Part shown: in pieces, positions 37,125 to 46,690 of the stretch
Layout: each line of letters opens with the position of its first letter
Position numbering within the stretch: position 1 is the stretch's first letter
Origin: Nocardia beijingensis NBRC 16342
Lineage (GTDB): Bacteria > Actinomycetota > Actinomycetes > Mycobacteriales > Mycobacteriaceae
Direction of reading: 5' to 3'
DNA length: 64,000 nt
Assembly: GCF_001612785.1 (NCBI RefSeq)
Contig: NZ_BDBC01000015.1
Span: 124,001-188,000, forward strand
Notes under the pieces: generated by a model
Told to the model about the DNA's origin: nothing
Seen by the model: only the letters and a program-made list of their open reading frames with translations
Database searches by the model: none
Translations under genes and position numbers: made by a program

Positions 37125-37904
37125 CTACTGCGCCGCGTTCTTGCGCGCGGCCTTGGCCTCGGCTTCGGCGGCATCCATCGCGTCCGCCTCTTCCAGGGTA
37201 GGAGCGCTGCCGCCCAGACGGGCGGGAACCCAGTACGCGCCGGGCTCGTGCACGTAGTCCTTTTGCAGGTCGAGCAGCATTTCCTGCATGGTCGAGCGCA
37301 GCTTCGCGGTCAGTTCGGCGGCGGGCTCGAACGGCTGGATCGGCTCGCCGACCGCGATCGAGATGGGCGTGTTGGTGCGGCCGAGCCGCTTCGGGAAGCC
37401 CTTCGTCCAGACCCGCTGCGCACCCCAGATGACGATCGGGATGATCGGCACCTCGGCCTCGATGGCCATGCGCGCCGCGCCGGACTTGAATTCCTTGATC
37501 TCGAAACTGCGGCTGATCGTCGCCTCGGGATACACGCCGACCAACTCGCCCCGGCGCAGGTACTCCACGGCGGCCTTGTAGGAATCCGCGCCCGCCGAAC
37601 GGTCCACCGGGATGTGCTTGAGCGCGCGCATGATCGGGCCGGAGATCTTGTTGTCGAAGACGTCCTTCTTGGCCATGAAACGGATGTAGCGCTTCGGGGT
37701 GCGCACCGGCAGGCCCGCGTAGGTGAAGTCCATGTAGCCGGTGTGGTTCACCGCCAGCACGGCGCCACCTCGGGCGGGGATGTGTTCATCGCCCTTGACG
37801 GTGAACTTCAGACCTTCGATGAAGAAGACGGTACGGGCCAGGCCGATGATCGTCCGGTAGACGGGTTCCACAAGTCCGCTAGCGTAGTCGCTGCTCGTCC
37901 CCAT
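37125..37904 (-). CDS. PlsC-type 1-acyl-glycerol-3-phosphate acyltransferase, copy 2
   Basis: The first gene of the acyltransferase pair, about 259 aa. Motif I is AVNHTGYMDFTYAG, motif III GVYPEATISRSFEIKEFKSG, and motif IV VPIIPIVIWGAQRVW. It shares the C-terminal YWVPARLGGSAPTLEEA block with copy 1. ATG 37904 gives a short N-terminal addition; GTG 37871 (VEPVYRTIIG) aligns exactly with relatives and may be the true start. It is divergent from a lipoprotein gene. Confidence 0.87.
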   Translation of the reverse strand: MGTSSDYASGLVEPVYRTIIGLARTVFFIEGLKFTVKGDEHIPARGGAVLAVNHTGYMDFTYAGLPVRTPKRYIRFMAKKDVFDNKISGPIMRALKHIPVDRSAGADSYKAAVEYLRRGELVGVYPEATISRSFEIKEFKSGAARMAIEAEVPIIPIVIWGAQRVWTKGFPKRLGRTNTPISIAVGEPIQPFEPAAELTAKLRSTMQEMLLDLQKDYVHEPGAYWVPARLGGSAPTLEEADAMDAAEAEAKAARKNAAQ

Positions 37905-37947
37905 CGGCAGTTCGCCGCCGCCGCGCGCCGCGCCGGAGCGAGGACGC

Positions 37948-38910
37948 ATGAGCAGCCCCGACCGCATGCCCGGAGAGAAGAGGATCGTCGAAGTGGAACG
38001 CGCCCGATCGGTACCGCGCGAGTACGACCGCAGTGCAGCACGCGAGCGGAACCGGTCCGGGCGCGCGACCCGCGCCGCGCTGATCGGCGGCTCCGCCCTG
38101 ATCGCTGCGATCGCGCTGACCGGCTGCGATTCCGTCGTCGGTATCCCGGAGGACAGCCCGCCGCAGGCGGCCGCTCGCACCACGCCACCGGCCGCCGTCC
38201 CGACCGCGCCCCCGCCGAGCACCTCCGCACTTCCGCCGGTTCCGGCCGACGCTCCGACGGTCGGCGCGGTCGCCGGGCTGCCCGCCGCCGCCCCGGCGAT
38301 GCAGCGCTGGGCGGCCGACCTGCGCTCCCACACCATCGCGGAAATGCAGGACAAGTGCTGGACCATCGCGCCGAGGAACGTGGCCGAGATGTACGAAGAC
38401 CAGCAGGCCGTCCTCACCGCGCTCGCCCAGCCCGGCACGGTGACCGAGGACGCCGTCGTCTGGAAGAGCCCGACCACCACCGTCGCCGCCCAGCGCGCCG
38501 AGATCGCCACCGGCTACGCCTGCCCGCGCGTCGCGGCGGCCGGTGCGGAGATCGCCTACAACGACGCGGACGCCAGGCACACCGTGCGCCGGTACCTGTC
38601 GCGCTTCGTCGGCAAGCCGCTCGACCCCGCCGACAAAGAAGGCGACTACCCTCTGATCTGTAAGGCGTCCCCGGCGACCTGGGACCCCAAGGGCACCGGG
38701 CGACCGAGCCCCGCGCCGCTGGCGAACAACCAGGGCGCGCTCACCGGGGCCACCGAGTTCGCCGACCAGCAGATCCGGTCGGAGCAGGTGAACACCGACT
38801 ACATCGCGGTGCTCGTGCCGGTGACCAACTCCTCCGGTGTGACGCAGACCCGCACCTTCACCTTGCGCTCCGGGACGGACGGCTACTGCATCGGCGAGGT
38901 CTCGCCGTAA
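37948..38910 (+). CDS. Putative lipoprotein of unknown function
   Basis: A 320-aa protein. A 38-residue charged leader precedes a hydrophobic stretch and lipobox IALTGC at about residues 55-60, so the lipidation signal is unusually far from the start; a later start is possible. A Pro/Ala/Thr linker (about 65-110) leads to a roughly 200-residue extracellular domain with cysteines in DKCWTIA, YACPRVA, LICKAS and GYCIGE, which could form two disulfides. No named family recognised. It is followed 42 bases later by the Rieske/MBL gene. Confidence 0.7.
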   Translation: MSSPDRMPGEKRIVEVERARSVPREYDRSAARERNRSGRATRAALIGGSALIAAIALTGCDSVVGIPEDSPPQAAARTTPPAAVPTAPPPSTSALPPVPADAPTVGAVAGLPAAAPAMQRWAADLRSHTIAEMQDKCWTIAPRNVAEMYEDQQAVLTALAQPGTVTEDAVVWKSPTTTVAAQRAEIATGYACPRVAAAGAEIAYNDADARHTVRRYLSRFVGKPLDPADKEGDYPLICKASPATWDPKGTGRPSPAPLANNQGALTGATEFADQQIRSEQVNTDYIAVLVPVTNSSGVTQTRTFTLRSGTDGYCIGEVSP

Positions 38911-38952
38911 CCACTACCCTGGTTGGCTGGTAAACAGCAGGAGGAGCAGCTA

Positions 38953-40491
38953 GTGCAGATCACCAGCGTCGGACACGCCGGATTCCACATCCGCACCGCG
39001 GCCGGGTCGATCCTTTGCGATCCCTGGGTGAACCCCGCGTACTTCGGTTCCTGGTTCCCGTTCCCCGACAACACCCGGCTGGACTGGGACGCGCTGGGCG
39101 CATGCGACTTCCTCTACGTCTCACACCTGCACCGCGACCATTTCGACGCGAAGACGCTGGCCGAGCACGTGAACAAGGACGCGACCGTGCTGCTGCCGGA
39201 CTACCCCGTGCCCGATCTGCGCCGGGAACTCGAACAGCTGGGCTTCCACAAGTTCTTCGAGACCGAGGATTCGGTCAAGCACACGGTGACCGGCCCCGGC
39301 GGGGATCTGGACGTCATGATCATCGCGCTGCGCGCGCCCGCCGACGGCCCGATCGGCGACTCCGGGCTCGTGGTGTCCGACGGCGAGACCACCTGTTTCA
39401 ACATGAACGACGCCCGCCCGGTCGACATGGACGTGCTGCACGACGCTTTCGGTCACGTCGACATCCACCTGCTGCAGTACTCGGGCGCGATCTGGTACCC
39501 GATGGTCTACGACATCCCGGCCCGTACCAAGTCGAACTTCGGCAAGCAGAAGCGTCAGCGCGGCATGGACCGGGCCCGCAGCTACATCGAGCAGGTCGGC
39601 GCGACGTGGGTGGTGCCGTCCGCGGGTCCGCCGGTGTTCCTGGACGACGAGTTGCGCTACCTCAACGACGATCGCGGTGACGAGGGCAACATCTTCCCCG
39701 ACCAGAAGGTGTTCCTCGAGCAGATGGAGATCCACGGCAACGCGGGCGGGGTCCTGATGATCCCCGGCTCGGTCGCCGATGTGCGCGGCGCCGAGCTCAC
39801 TCTGACCCACCCGAGCGATCCCGCCGAGATCTACGACAACAAGGCCGAGTACATCGAACGGATGGCCCAGCGCCTCGCTCCGGTACTGGAGGCGGAGAAG
39901 GCGACCTGGGAGCGCGGCGACGGTTCGCTGCTGGAGCCGCTGCGCAAACTGTTCGAGCCGATCATGGCGCAGAGCGACGTGATCTGCGACGGCATCGGCT
40001 ATCCGGTCGGCTTGGTGATCGGCGAGGAAACCATCGTGCTTGACTTCCCCAAGCGCACGGTGCGTGAGCCGATCGAAGGCGAGGGCCGTTACCGCTACGG
40101 CTTCCGCATCGCGCCGGAACTGGTGCGCACGGTGCTGCGCGACCGGGAGCCCGACTGGGTGAACACCATCTTCCTGTCCACCCGCTTCCAGGCCTGGCGC
40201 ATCGGCGGATACAACGAGTTCCTCTACACGTTCTTCAAGTGCCTCACCGACGAGCGGATCGCCTACGCCGACGGCTGGTTCTCCGAGGCGCACGACGACT
40301 CGGCCTCCACCGAACTCAGCGGCTGGGAGGTGCAGCGGCGCTGCCCGCACCTGAAGGCGGACCTGTCGAAGTTCGGCGTGGTGGAAGGCAACACGCTCAC
40401 CTGCAACCTGCACGGCTGGCAGTGGGACCTGGAGTCGGGACGGTGCAAGACCTCCAAGGGCCACGAACTGCGCTCGCGCAAGCTGGACTGA
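38953..40491 (+). CDS. Metallo-beta-lactamase-fold/Rieske fusion protein (Rv3818-like)
   Basis: A 512-aa two-domain protein. The N-terminal metallo-beta-lactamase fold (about residues 1-270) has SHLHRDHFD as the metal motif. The C-terminal Rieske domain (about 440-512) has CPHL and CNLHGW about 18 residues apart, ligands for a [2Fe-2S] cluster. The organisation is that of the conserved mycobacterial Rv3818; such pairings resemble UlaG/CMP-Neu5Ac hydroxylase-type enzymes. GTG 38953 follows AGGAGGAG by 6 bases. Substrate unknown. Two tandem hairpins follow. Confidence 0.87.
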   Translation: MQITSVGHAGFHIRTAAGSILCDPWVNPAYFGSWFPFPDNTRLDWDALGACDFLYVSHLHRDHFDAKTLAEHVNKDATVLLPDYPVPDLRRELEQLGFHKFFETEDSVKHTVTGPGGDLDVMIIALRAPADGPIGDSGLVVSDGETTCFNMNDARPVDMDVLHDAFGHVDIHLLQYSGAIWYPMVYDIPARTKSNFGKQKRQRGMDRARSYIEQVGATWVVPSAGPPVFLDDELRYLNDDRGDEGNIFPDQKVFLEQMEIHGNAGGVLMIPGSVADVRGAELTLTHPSDPAEIYDNKAEYIERMAQRLAPVLEAEKATWERGDGSLLEPLRKLFEPIMAQSDVICDGIGYPVGLVIGEETIVLDFPKRTVREPIEGEGRYRYGFRIAPELVRTVLRDREPDWVNTIFLSTRFQAWRIGGYNEFLYTFFKCLTDERIAYADGWFSEAHDDSASTELSGWEVQRRCPHLKADLSKFGVVEGNTLTCNLHGWQWDLESGRCKTSKGHELRSRKLD

Positions 40492-40499
40492 CGGCGAGG

Positions 40500-40531
40500 C
40501 TTCCGGCCGACGGTTTCCCGTCGGCCGGAAG
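40500..40531. terminator. First of two tandem hairpins after the Rieske/MBL gene
   Basis: Stem CTTCCGGCCGACGG (40500-40513) / CCGTCGGCCGGAAG (40518-40531), 14 bp perfect with a TTTC loop. Confidence 0.8.
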
Positions 40532-40534
40532 CGT

Positions 40535-40559
40535 TTGCCGACCGATTACCGGTCGGCAA
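40535..40559. terminator. Second tandem hairpin, overlapping the convergent gene's end
   Basis: Stem TTGCCGACC (40535-40543) / GGTCGGCAA (40551-40559). It overlaps the last codons of the convergent BP74-like gene, so it may act for both strands. Confidence 0.65.
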
Positions 40560-40887
40560 CCTCGCGGGTCATCTTCGACGACCACGGACACCAGAAGCAG
40601 CCCGGCAGGAACGCGCCGCACGCCTCGTCCAGATGGTCGTTGACGTACATGATGCTGGCGTCGCAGACCTCGATCGCCATGGTGAAGAAGCTGATGGTGT
40701 CGGGGTCCAGATGGAAGTCCCAGCCCGGGTTGTAGGGCGCGGGCATCTTCCGGATCCGGCCCATGACGTGGACAGACATCTGCTCGTCCCCCGACAGGAT
40801 CCGACGTGCTTCGGCGATCCGCTGCTCATTGGTCAGCTGGATGATGAACTCTTTGCCGGAGTAGTCGGTGAATGCGAAGAGCGCCAT
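40546..40887 (-). CDS. Small BP74-N-like protein (calmodulin-annotated family)
   Basis: A 113-aa protein with a strongly patterned sequence: LFAFTDYSGKEFIIQLTNEQ, RIAEARRILSGDEQ, NPGWDFHLDPDTISFFTMAI and AFLPGCFWCPWSSKMTREVA. I associate this with small bacterial/fungal proteins related to the N-terminal domain of Dictyostelium BP74, a calcium-linked adhesion factor; this is from memory and should be checked by a profile search. No signal peptide. ATG 40887, preceded by GGGGAAAG, is preferred over the upstream start at 40938. Confidence 0.6.
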   Translation of the reverse strand: MALFAFTDYSGKEFIIQLTNEQRIAEARRILSGDEQMSVHVMGRIRKMPAPYNPGWDFHLDPDTISFFTMAIEVCDASIMYVNDHLDEACGAFLPGCFWCPWSSKMTREVADR

Positions 40888-41052
40888 GTCTTTCCCCTCT
40901 TGTCGATGGGTCTGGTGGATGGATGGCGAATTCCGCACCGGTGCGACTCGATCCTATCGGCGCGGCACCGTCTATTTGCTAGAAATTTGCCAACCAGTTC
41001 ATAACCGGACCGGAGTCGGTCAAGACGGGCGGAAAAGAGGTACGCCCCGAAA

Positions 41053-42078
41053 TCAGCTGGACGCTCCTGCCGGGATTTTGTCCCGCGCCAGCCCGCGCGG
41101 CCGGGTCCGCGCCGTGCGGATCAACTCGCGGATCGCGATGCCTCCCCTGGCCACCGGCGCGGCCACACGTCCATCGGAATCGATCAGGACGGCGGACGGC
41201 GTGCCGCGCACCCGGTAACGCAATGCCGCTTCGTTGCCCTGCTGCACGAGCGAGGGGATATCGCCCAACCCGTGCTCGGCTCCCCACGCGGCTTGCTCGG
41301 CGGCATCGCCGTTGCCGACGGCGACGATCGCGAGGGCATCGCCCGTCCGCGCGCGCCAGCGGGGCAGCTCACGGGCGAGCGCCGCGCACAGTTCACAGCC
41401 CGGGTGCACGAAGACCAGCAGGACCGACCGCCCTCCGGTCAGCAGGTCCTCGAGCGTGGTCTTCGCTCCGTCGGGAGCGAGCAGTTCGAATTCCGGCGCC
41501 ACCGCACCGACCGGCAGGCCCTCAGCGCCCAGCGTGGACAGCGCCTGCTCGTCCATCCGGCGGCGCAGGACGCGCAACTGGCCCGCCAACCACACCAGCA
41601 CCGCGACCACCACGGCGAGCGCCGCGCAGCCGATCGCGTTGTCGGCGGGCAGGTCCATCGGCACGCGCGGGTGCGTTCGCGCGCCGATACCGACCAGCAC
41701 GGCGAGCGCGGCGAAAACACCGTTGCGCACCAAGATCTTCGGCCCGATCGGCGTGGCGCTCGCGGCGCCGAAGCAGGAACAGGAAGGGCGCTCGCCACGG
41801 CGCAGCAACCGCACGATCACCGCCGTGAACACGGCGAGCAACAACAGCACCGCCAGCGCGGCCGAGCCGGAAAGCCCGGGAATCAGCACGCTCACCGCGA
41901 TGATCGCCTCGGTGATGGACAACCCCCATGCCACCGCGGGCACCCAGCGCAGCGGCACCCCGAAATCCCCCACCGCCTGCCGCGTCGCGCTCCGATCCGC
42001 CAGCTTGCCCCACGCCGACAGCCCGAACACGACAGCCAGACCCAGCCGCGAAATCCACACCCCGTATTCGATCAGCAT
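41053..42078 (-). CDS. MauE/DoxX-type membrane protein fused to a thioredoxin-like domain
   Basis: A 341-aa fusion. The N-terminal 140 residues form a four-helix MauE-like membrane domain with the hallmark RPSCSCFGAAS. After a further helix, a redoxin/TlpA domain (about 205-330) faces outward with VGAVAPEFELLAPDG and the active-site motif HPGCELCAAL (CxxC). A role in extracytoplasmic disulfide formation, as for MauE-MauD, is inferred. ATG 42078 is preferred over GTG 42096. Confidence 0.85.
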   Translation of the reverse strand: MLIEYGVWISRLGLAVVFGLSAWGKLADRSATRQAVGDFGVPLRWVPAVAWGLSITEAIIAVSVLIPGLSGSAALAVLLLLAVFTAVIVRLLRRGERPSCSCFGAASATPIGPKILVRNGVFAALAVLVGIGARTHPRVPMDLPADNAIGCAALAVVVAVLVWLAGQLRVLRRRMDEQALSTLGAEGLPVGAVAPEFELLAPDGAKTTLEDLLTGGRSVLLVFVHPGCELCAALARELPRWRARTGDALAIVAVGNGDAAEQAAWGAEHGLGDIPSLVQQGNEAALRYRVRGTPSAVLIDSDGRVAAPVARGGIAIRELIRTARTRPRGLARDKIPAGASS

Positions 42079-42132
42079 GAGCGCACCATTCCACACTTAT
42101 GCGCTTCGCGTATGAATGCGCGGGGAGTGTCC

Positions 42133-43074
42133 TCAGGACTGCGGTCGAGCGGCGACCGCGACCGCGACCAGAGTCAGCGCGCAGCCGATGATCGCGGTGA
42201 CCGACAGTCCCGCGCTGGTCGGGGTGAGCATGTCGAGGATCAGGGAGGCCAGCAACTGTCCCGCCACCGAGGTGAGCCCGAGTAGCAGAACGCCGATCCA
42301 GCGGACCGTCAGCGCGGCGAGGGCGATGAAGGCGACGCCGATGAATCCGCCGAGATACAGCCACGGCTCGGCCGGGAAATCGGCGGGCCCGCCCGAAGAC
42401 ACGATGACCAGCGCCTCGATGACGAGCAGGGCGGCAAGACCGACACCGAAATTCACCAGCGCCGCCGACAGCGCCCCACCGACGGCGCCCACCTTGCCGT
42501 TCACCGCCTGCTGCCAGGCCAGGCCGATGCCTGCCAGCGCGGGCAGCGCGATCAGCAGCACGGTCGGGGTGCCGCGCAGCGCCTCTGGCACGGAGAGAGC
42601 ACCGTCGGCGCGGGTGTGCCCGAATCCGGCGATCAGCACCGCCACCACGCCGAGCGCAGCGCCGGCCAGACGTACCGCGGTGACCGGCGTGCGGCCGCTC
42701 GGACCGAGGCCGAGCCGGTCGACGGCCAGGCTGCTGAGCAACTGCCCCGCGACGGTCGCGACGGTGAACGCGGTGACACCGATGGCCGCGACGGTGAGCC
42801 CCTGGCACGCGACGAAGAACGCCCCGCACAGACCGCCGAGCAATTGCCAAGGCCGCAGCACGCCCTCCGATACCGCCCGCCGCACCCGCCGCGCGCCATC
42901 CCGCAACCGCCCACTGACCGCGAACGCCACCACCAGCACAATCAGCCCCACCCCGAAACTGATCGCCGCCGCCGCCACCCCGTCCGCCAATCTCGCCCCC
43001 AACGCACCATTGATCCGCCCCTGCACCGCCACCCCGGCGCCGATCCCGAACCCGCAAACCAGCCCGAACCGCAC
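42133..43074 (-). CDS. DMT-superfamily transporter (YdcZ/DUF606 type)
   Basis: A ten-helix integral membrane protein of 313 aa, composed of two similar halves: FGLVCGFGIGAGVAVQGRIN and later PALAGIGLAWQQAVNGKVGA mark the starts of each DUF606 repeat. The family exports or imports small metabolites; the substrate is unknown. It lies 58 bases upstream, on the same strand, of the MauE-thioredoxin gene. Confidence 0.83.
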   Translation of the reverse strand: MRFGLVCGFGIGAGVAVQGRINGALGARLADGVAAAAISFGVGLIVLVVAFAVSGRLRDGARRVRRAVSEGVLRPWQLLGGLCGAFFVACQGLTVAAIGVTAFTVATVAGQLLSSLAVDRLGLGPSGRTPVTAVRLAGAALGVVAVLIAGFGHTRADGALSVPEALRGTPTVLLIALPALAGIGLAWQQAVNGKVGAVGGALSAALVNFGVGLAALLVIEALVIVSSGGPADFPAEPWLYLGGFIGVAFIALAALTVRWIGVLLLGLTSVAGQLLASLILDMLTPTSAGLSVTAIIGCALTLVAVAVAARPQS

Positions 43075-43124
43075 TCCCGCACGCTACCCAACCGCCGCGA
43101 GTGGCACATGACTGCGGCTCGCGG

Positions 43125-44561
43125 TCAGTCGGCGCGCGGGAGCCAGCGCGGCGTGAGGGCGGCGATGGCGAGGAGGGAGGCGCCCAGGAGGGCCAGGAGG
43201 GCGGAGATGGAGGTGTGCTGGGCGGTGAGGGCGGCGAAGGCGAAGACCGCGAGGGCGATCACCTCGCCCAGGAGGCCGGAGACCGAGGTGACGGTGGCGC
43301 GGGCAGGACCGGCGATGGCGTCCTGGAGGCGGGCGGCCGCGACTATCCCCGCGTTGTAGACGATGCCGTAGGAGATGCCGATCGAACCGAAACCGAGGCC
43401 GGTCAGCAGGTAGACCGCGTCCGGACGGCCGGTCGCGAGACCGGCGATCAGCGCGCCGCCGAGGAACAGCACGCCCGCGGCGGCCACCGCGATCGACATC
43501 GTCCGGCCCGACATCCCTTCGGTGCGCCCGGCCAGCACCGAACCGGTCAGCGAACCGAGCACGGTGAGACCGACCAGCAGGGGCACCACGGCGGTCGAGA
43601 CCCCCGACTCCTCCGCCAGCAGGGCGAAGTACTCGTCGAACGCCGTCACCCCGAACAGCAGCGCCTCCAGCAGCACGCCGTAGCGCACCGCCCGCACGCG
43701 GACCGCCTCGCCCACACCGGCTTTCAGCATGGTGAGGTATCGCGCGAACGGCCCTGACCGCGTCGCGGAGCGCTTGGGATCGACCTTGGACGCGAAGCCG
43801 CTCGCATAGGCACTCGGTTCCTCGAACCGTTCGCCCCGTGAACGGCGCACGGAGCCGACCTCGGACGCGGCCGCACGATCCACCGAACAATCCCGGACAG
43901 TGCGGGCGCAGACAGCGCCGGTATGGGCGACAGTTGGCGCCGCGACGACTTCCGGTCTCCGACCGCCGTCGGCGTACCGCACGGCGGCGGAGGAGTCTTC
44001 TTCGAGAGCATCGATGTCCGCCGCTGACACCGCTTTCGGCGCCGTGGGCAGCGATAGCGCGAGCAATGTGTGCACAGCCGCCATGGCGACGCTGAACCAG
44101 CCGACCAAGACATAGCCGCCGGACAGATACAGGGGCGTCGCGGCGAGGATCGCGATGACGACAGCCGTCTCCGCACCGGCACGGGTGTACCCCAGGATGC
44201 GCGGATAAGCCGACGACGCGGCGCGGGCGGCGAGGTCGTCGTACAGCAGCGCCTCGAACGTGCCGGAGGCCAGCGCGCCCGAGATTCCCCAGAGTACGAA
44301 TCCGGCGGCGAAACCCGCGAACGAGGGCGCCACCGTCCACAGCGCGAAACCCGCCGTCAGCAAGACTCCGCTGAGCACGAGCAGCCCGCGGCGCGACATC
44401 GTGTCGGCCCACGCGCCGGAGGGCACCTCGAGTAAGAACGACGTCGCCGACCAGATCGCGAACAGCAAGGAGATCTGCCCGGTGCTCATGCCGTGGTCGG
44501 CGAACAGCAGGGCGTACAGCGCGTAGAGCGGGATCAGTTCACCGATGCTCTTGAAGAGCAC
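43125..44561 (-). CDS. Major facilitator superfamily transporter
   Basis: A 478-aa secondary transporter with twelve predicted helices. Helices 1-2 (IGELIPLYALYALLFADHGM, then FLLEVPSGAWADTMSRRGLL, with the MFS motif A-like AWADTMSRR) are clear. A hydrophilic central loop of about 90 residues (about 180-265) separates the two halves and is longer than usual. Substrate unknown. The open frame continues a little further upstream without an obvious better start codon. Confidence 0.82.
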   Translation of the reverse strand: MLFKSIGELIPLYALYALLFADHGMSTGQISLLFAIWSATSFLLEVPSGAWADTMSRRGLLVLSGVLLTAGFALWTVAPSFAGFAAGFVLWGISGALASGTFEALLYDDLAARAASSAYPRILGYTRAGAETAVVIAILAATPLYLSGGYVLVGWFSVAMAAVHTLLALSLPTAPKAVSAADIDALEEDSSAAVRYADGGRRPEVVAAPTVAHTGAVCARTVRDCSVDRAAASEVGSVRRSRGERFEEPSAYASGFASKVDPKRSATRSGPFARYLTMLKAGVGEAVRVRAVRYGVLLEALLFGVTAFDEYFALLAEESGVSTAVVPLLVGLTVLGSLTGSVLAGRTEGMSGRTMSIAVAAAGVLFLGGALIAGLATGRPDAVYLLTGLGFGSIGISYGIVYNAGIVAAARLQDAIAGPARATVTSVSGLLGEVIALAVFAFAALTAQHTSISALLALLGASLLAIAALTPRWLPRAD

Positions 44562-44727
44562 CGCCCGAACCGTCAGCGAGCGCAGGCTGAGCGCACGGGC
44601 GCTATTCGCTCGACGGGCGCGCGACGATACAGCGGATCAATAGGCGTAGATGAGCAAACGCATGTCGATCAGCATGGCCATTCCCGCCGCACGCCGTCAA
44701 GGGAATTACCGCTCGTCGTCGACCTGC

Positions 44728-46632
44728 TCAGGGCAGCGGCACCCAGCCGTTCGCGGCAACCGCGTCCCCGTCGCCGAGTTCCCCGTCCGTGACGCCGGAG
44801 CCGATCCGGCCTTTGTTCTCGTTGAGGTCGCTGATCAGCTCCGACACCGGGTGCGAATCGCTGTAGTGATAGCCCTGCGCGAGCGCGAAGCCCAGTTCGG
44901 TGAGCACCGCGGCTTGATATTCGGTCTCTACGCCCTCGGCGATGACCTGCAAGTCCAGCGCGTTGGAGAGGGCGGCGATCACGCCGAGCAACGGCGGTGC
45001 GGGCGAATCGGAACGGATCGCGGCGACGAAGGACTGGTCGACCTTGAGGATGTCGCTGGGCAGGGTGGCCAGTCGGCTGAGCGAGGAGTATCCGGTGCCG
45101 AAGTCGTCGATGGCGATGCGAACGCCACGGTCGCGCAGGGTGTGCAGGTTCTCGATCGCGGTCTGGGATTCGGCGGCCAGTTCGCTTTCGGTCACCTCGA
45201 GCACCAGCTGATCGGCGGGCCATCCCGTGGCGGCGAGGATTCCCGCCACCCGGTCGGCGTAACCGGCCTCGGCCAGCTCCAGCCCGCTGACGTTCACGTT
45301 CAGTGTGAGATCCAGCTGAGCGAAGGTCTCCTGCAACCGCGCGGCGTCCGCGCAGGCGCGGCGCAGCACCAGCTCGTCCAGATCGGCGATGAGGTCGTAC
45401 TCCTCGGCGACGCGGATCAAGCCCTCGGTGGTGACATCCGGTTGCGCGCTCGACGACCAGCGCAGCAGCGCCTCGACGCCGACCGCCTTGCCGCCGCCCT
45501 CGGTCAGGCTGACGATCGGCTGGTAGTGCACGTCGAGCGCGCCGCGGTCGATCGCCTCGCGCAGTTCCACCGCCAGCGGCAACTGCCGGGAGGACTCCAG
45601 CACCGTCCGGTTGCGTCCGGCCTGCTTGGCCCGGTACAGGCCGACGTCGGCGCGGCTGACCAGCAGCGATCCGGATTCGCCCGGCTGCCATGAGGTCACG
45701 CCGGCCGAGCAGCCGGTGGTCACCGCGGCGCGGAGCTGTTCGGTGAGCAGGATCGCGGCCTGCTCGGTGGTGTTCGGCAACAGCAAGGCGAACGCGTCGC
45801 CGCCGTAGCGCGCGAGGCGTTGCTCGGGGGCCAGCAGTTTCGACCAGGTGTCGGCCACTCGCTGCAGGACGGCGTCACCGGCGCGGTGCCCGAGGTGATC
45901 GTTGATCTTCTGGAAGCGATCCAGGTCGACCAGCACCAGTGCGAGCCCGTGCCCGGACCTGGTGGCCTGTTGGATCGCGGTGTTCAGCGCCCGGTCGAAG
46001 CCGCGCCGGTTGAGCAAGCCGGTGAGCACGTCGATGTCCGCTTCGGACGCCATCCTGGTCAGGATTCCGACGACGACGCCGACGCCGAAGGTCACTCCGG
46101 CCGGGATCAAGCCCGACCACCACGGCAATCCGGGCGTCACCGGCCGCGCGGGCAGCACCCACAGGCACAGCGCCAAGGCGAACGCGATATGGGCGGCGGC
46201 CTGCGACCAGGCGAAGAACAGCGCCGCGTCGCACGCGATGAACACGTAGAACGCCGCGAGGCTGATCGCGCCGACGGTGTTCGGGAAGGAGTGCACCGCG
46301 ATCGTCACCAGCACCGTCGCGATCGCGACGTAGACGTGATGGATCGAATGCGGCAGCCGCGGCCCCCATGCGAGCAGCGTGAGACCGAGCGCCAGCGCCA
46401 CCGCTGCCGCCCCGCCCACCAGCGGACGATTACCCTCCTCACCAGGGGCGATGGCGGTGATCAACAGACCGAGCACCCCGCCCATGACGTAGAACGCCCC
46501 GGTGGTCCGAGCCATGACCATAGCCGTCGCCAGCGCAGACGCGGCCCGCACCCGGGTTCGGGTATCGCCGCGAGACCCGATTCCTCGCACGACGAATAGC
46601 CTAGACATAAGGAATCCCACTGGTTGCCACAT
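44728..46632 (-). CDS. Membrane GGDEF-EAL protein (cyclic di-GMP turnover)
   Basis: A 634-aa protein. Six to seven hydrophobic segments occupy about residues 40-195; the GGDEF domain is at about 205-360 and the EAL domain at about 375-620. The diguanylate-cyclase signature reads YGGDAF instead of GGDEF, a change of the metal-liganding glutamate that should impair synthesis. The phosphodiesterase motif is EALLRW, and LDDFGTGYSSL-type residues (AIDDFGTGYSSLSRLA) are present, so c-di-GMP hydrolysis is the likely output. ATG 46608 (MSRLFVV) is an alternative start. Confidence 0.87.
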   Translation of the reverse strand: MWQPVGFLMSRLFVVRGIGSRGDTRTRVRAASALATAMVMARTTGAFYVMGGVLGLLITAIAPGEEGNRPLVGGAAAVALALGLTLLAWGPRLPHSIHHVYVAIATVLVTIAVHSFPNTVGAISLAAFYVFIACDAALFFAWSQAAAHIAFALALCLWVLPARPVTPGLPWWSGLIPAGVTFGVGVVVGILTRMASEADIDVLTGLLNRRGFDRALNTAIQQATRSGHGLALVLVDLDRFQKINDHLGHRAGDAVLQRVADTWSKLLAPEQRLARYGGDAFALLLPNTTEQAAILLTEQLRAAVTTGCSAGVTSWQPGESGSLLVSRADVGLYRAKQAGRNRTVLESSRQLPLAVELREAIDRGALDVHYQPIVSLTEGGGKAVGVEALLRWSSSAQPDVTTEGLIRVAEEYDLIADLDELVLRRACADAARLQETFAQLDLTLNVNVSGLELAEAGYADRVAGILAATGWPADQLVLEVTESELAAESQTAIENLHTLRDRGVRIAIDDFGTGYSSLSRLATLPSDILKVDQSFVAAIRSDSPAPPLLGVIAALSNALDLQVIAEGVETEYQAAVLTELGFALAQGYHYSDSHPVSELISDLNENKGRIGSGVTDGELGDGDAVAANGWVPLP

Positions 46633-46690
46633 CCCGGGAATCCGGCATGGCGAACCAGTAGCTATTCATCTGAACGTTATTCCCGCGTAG

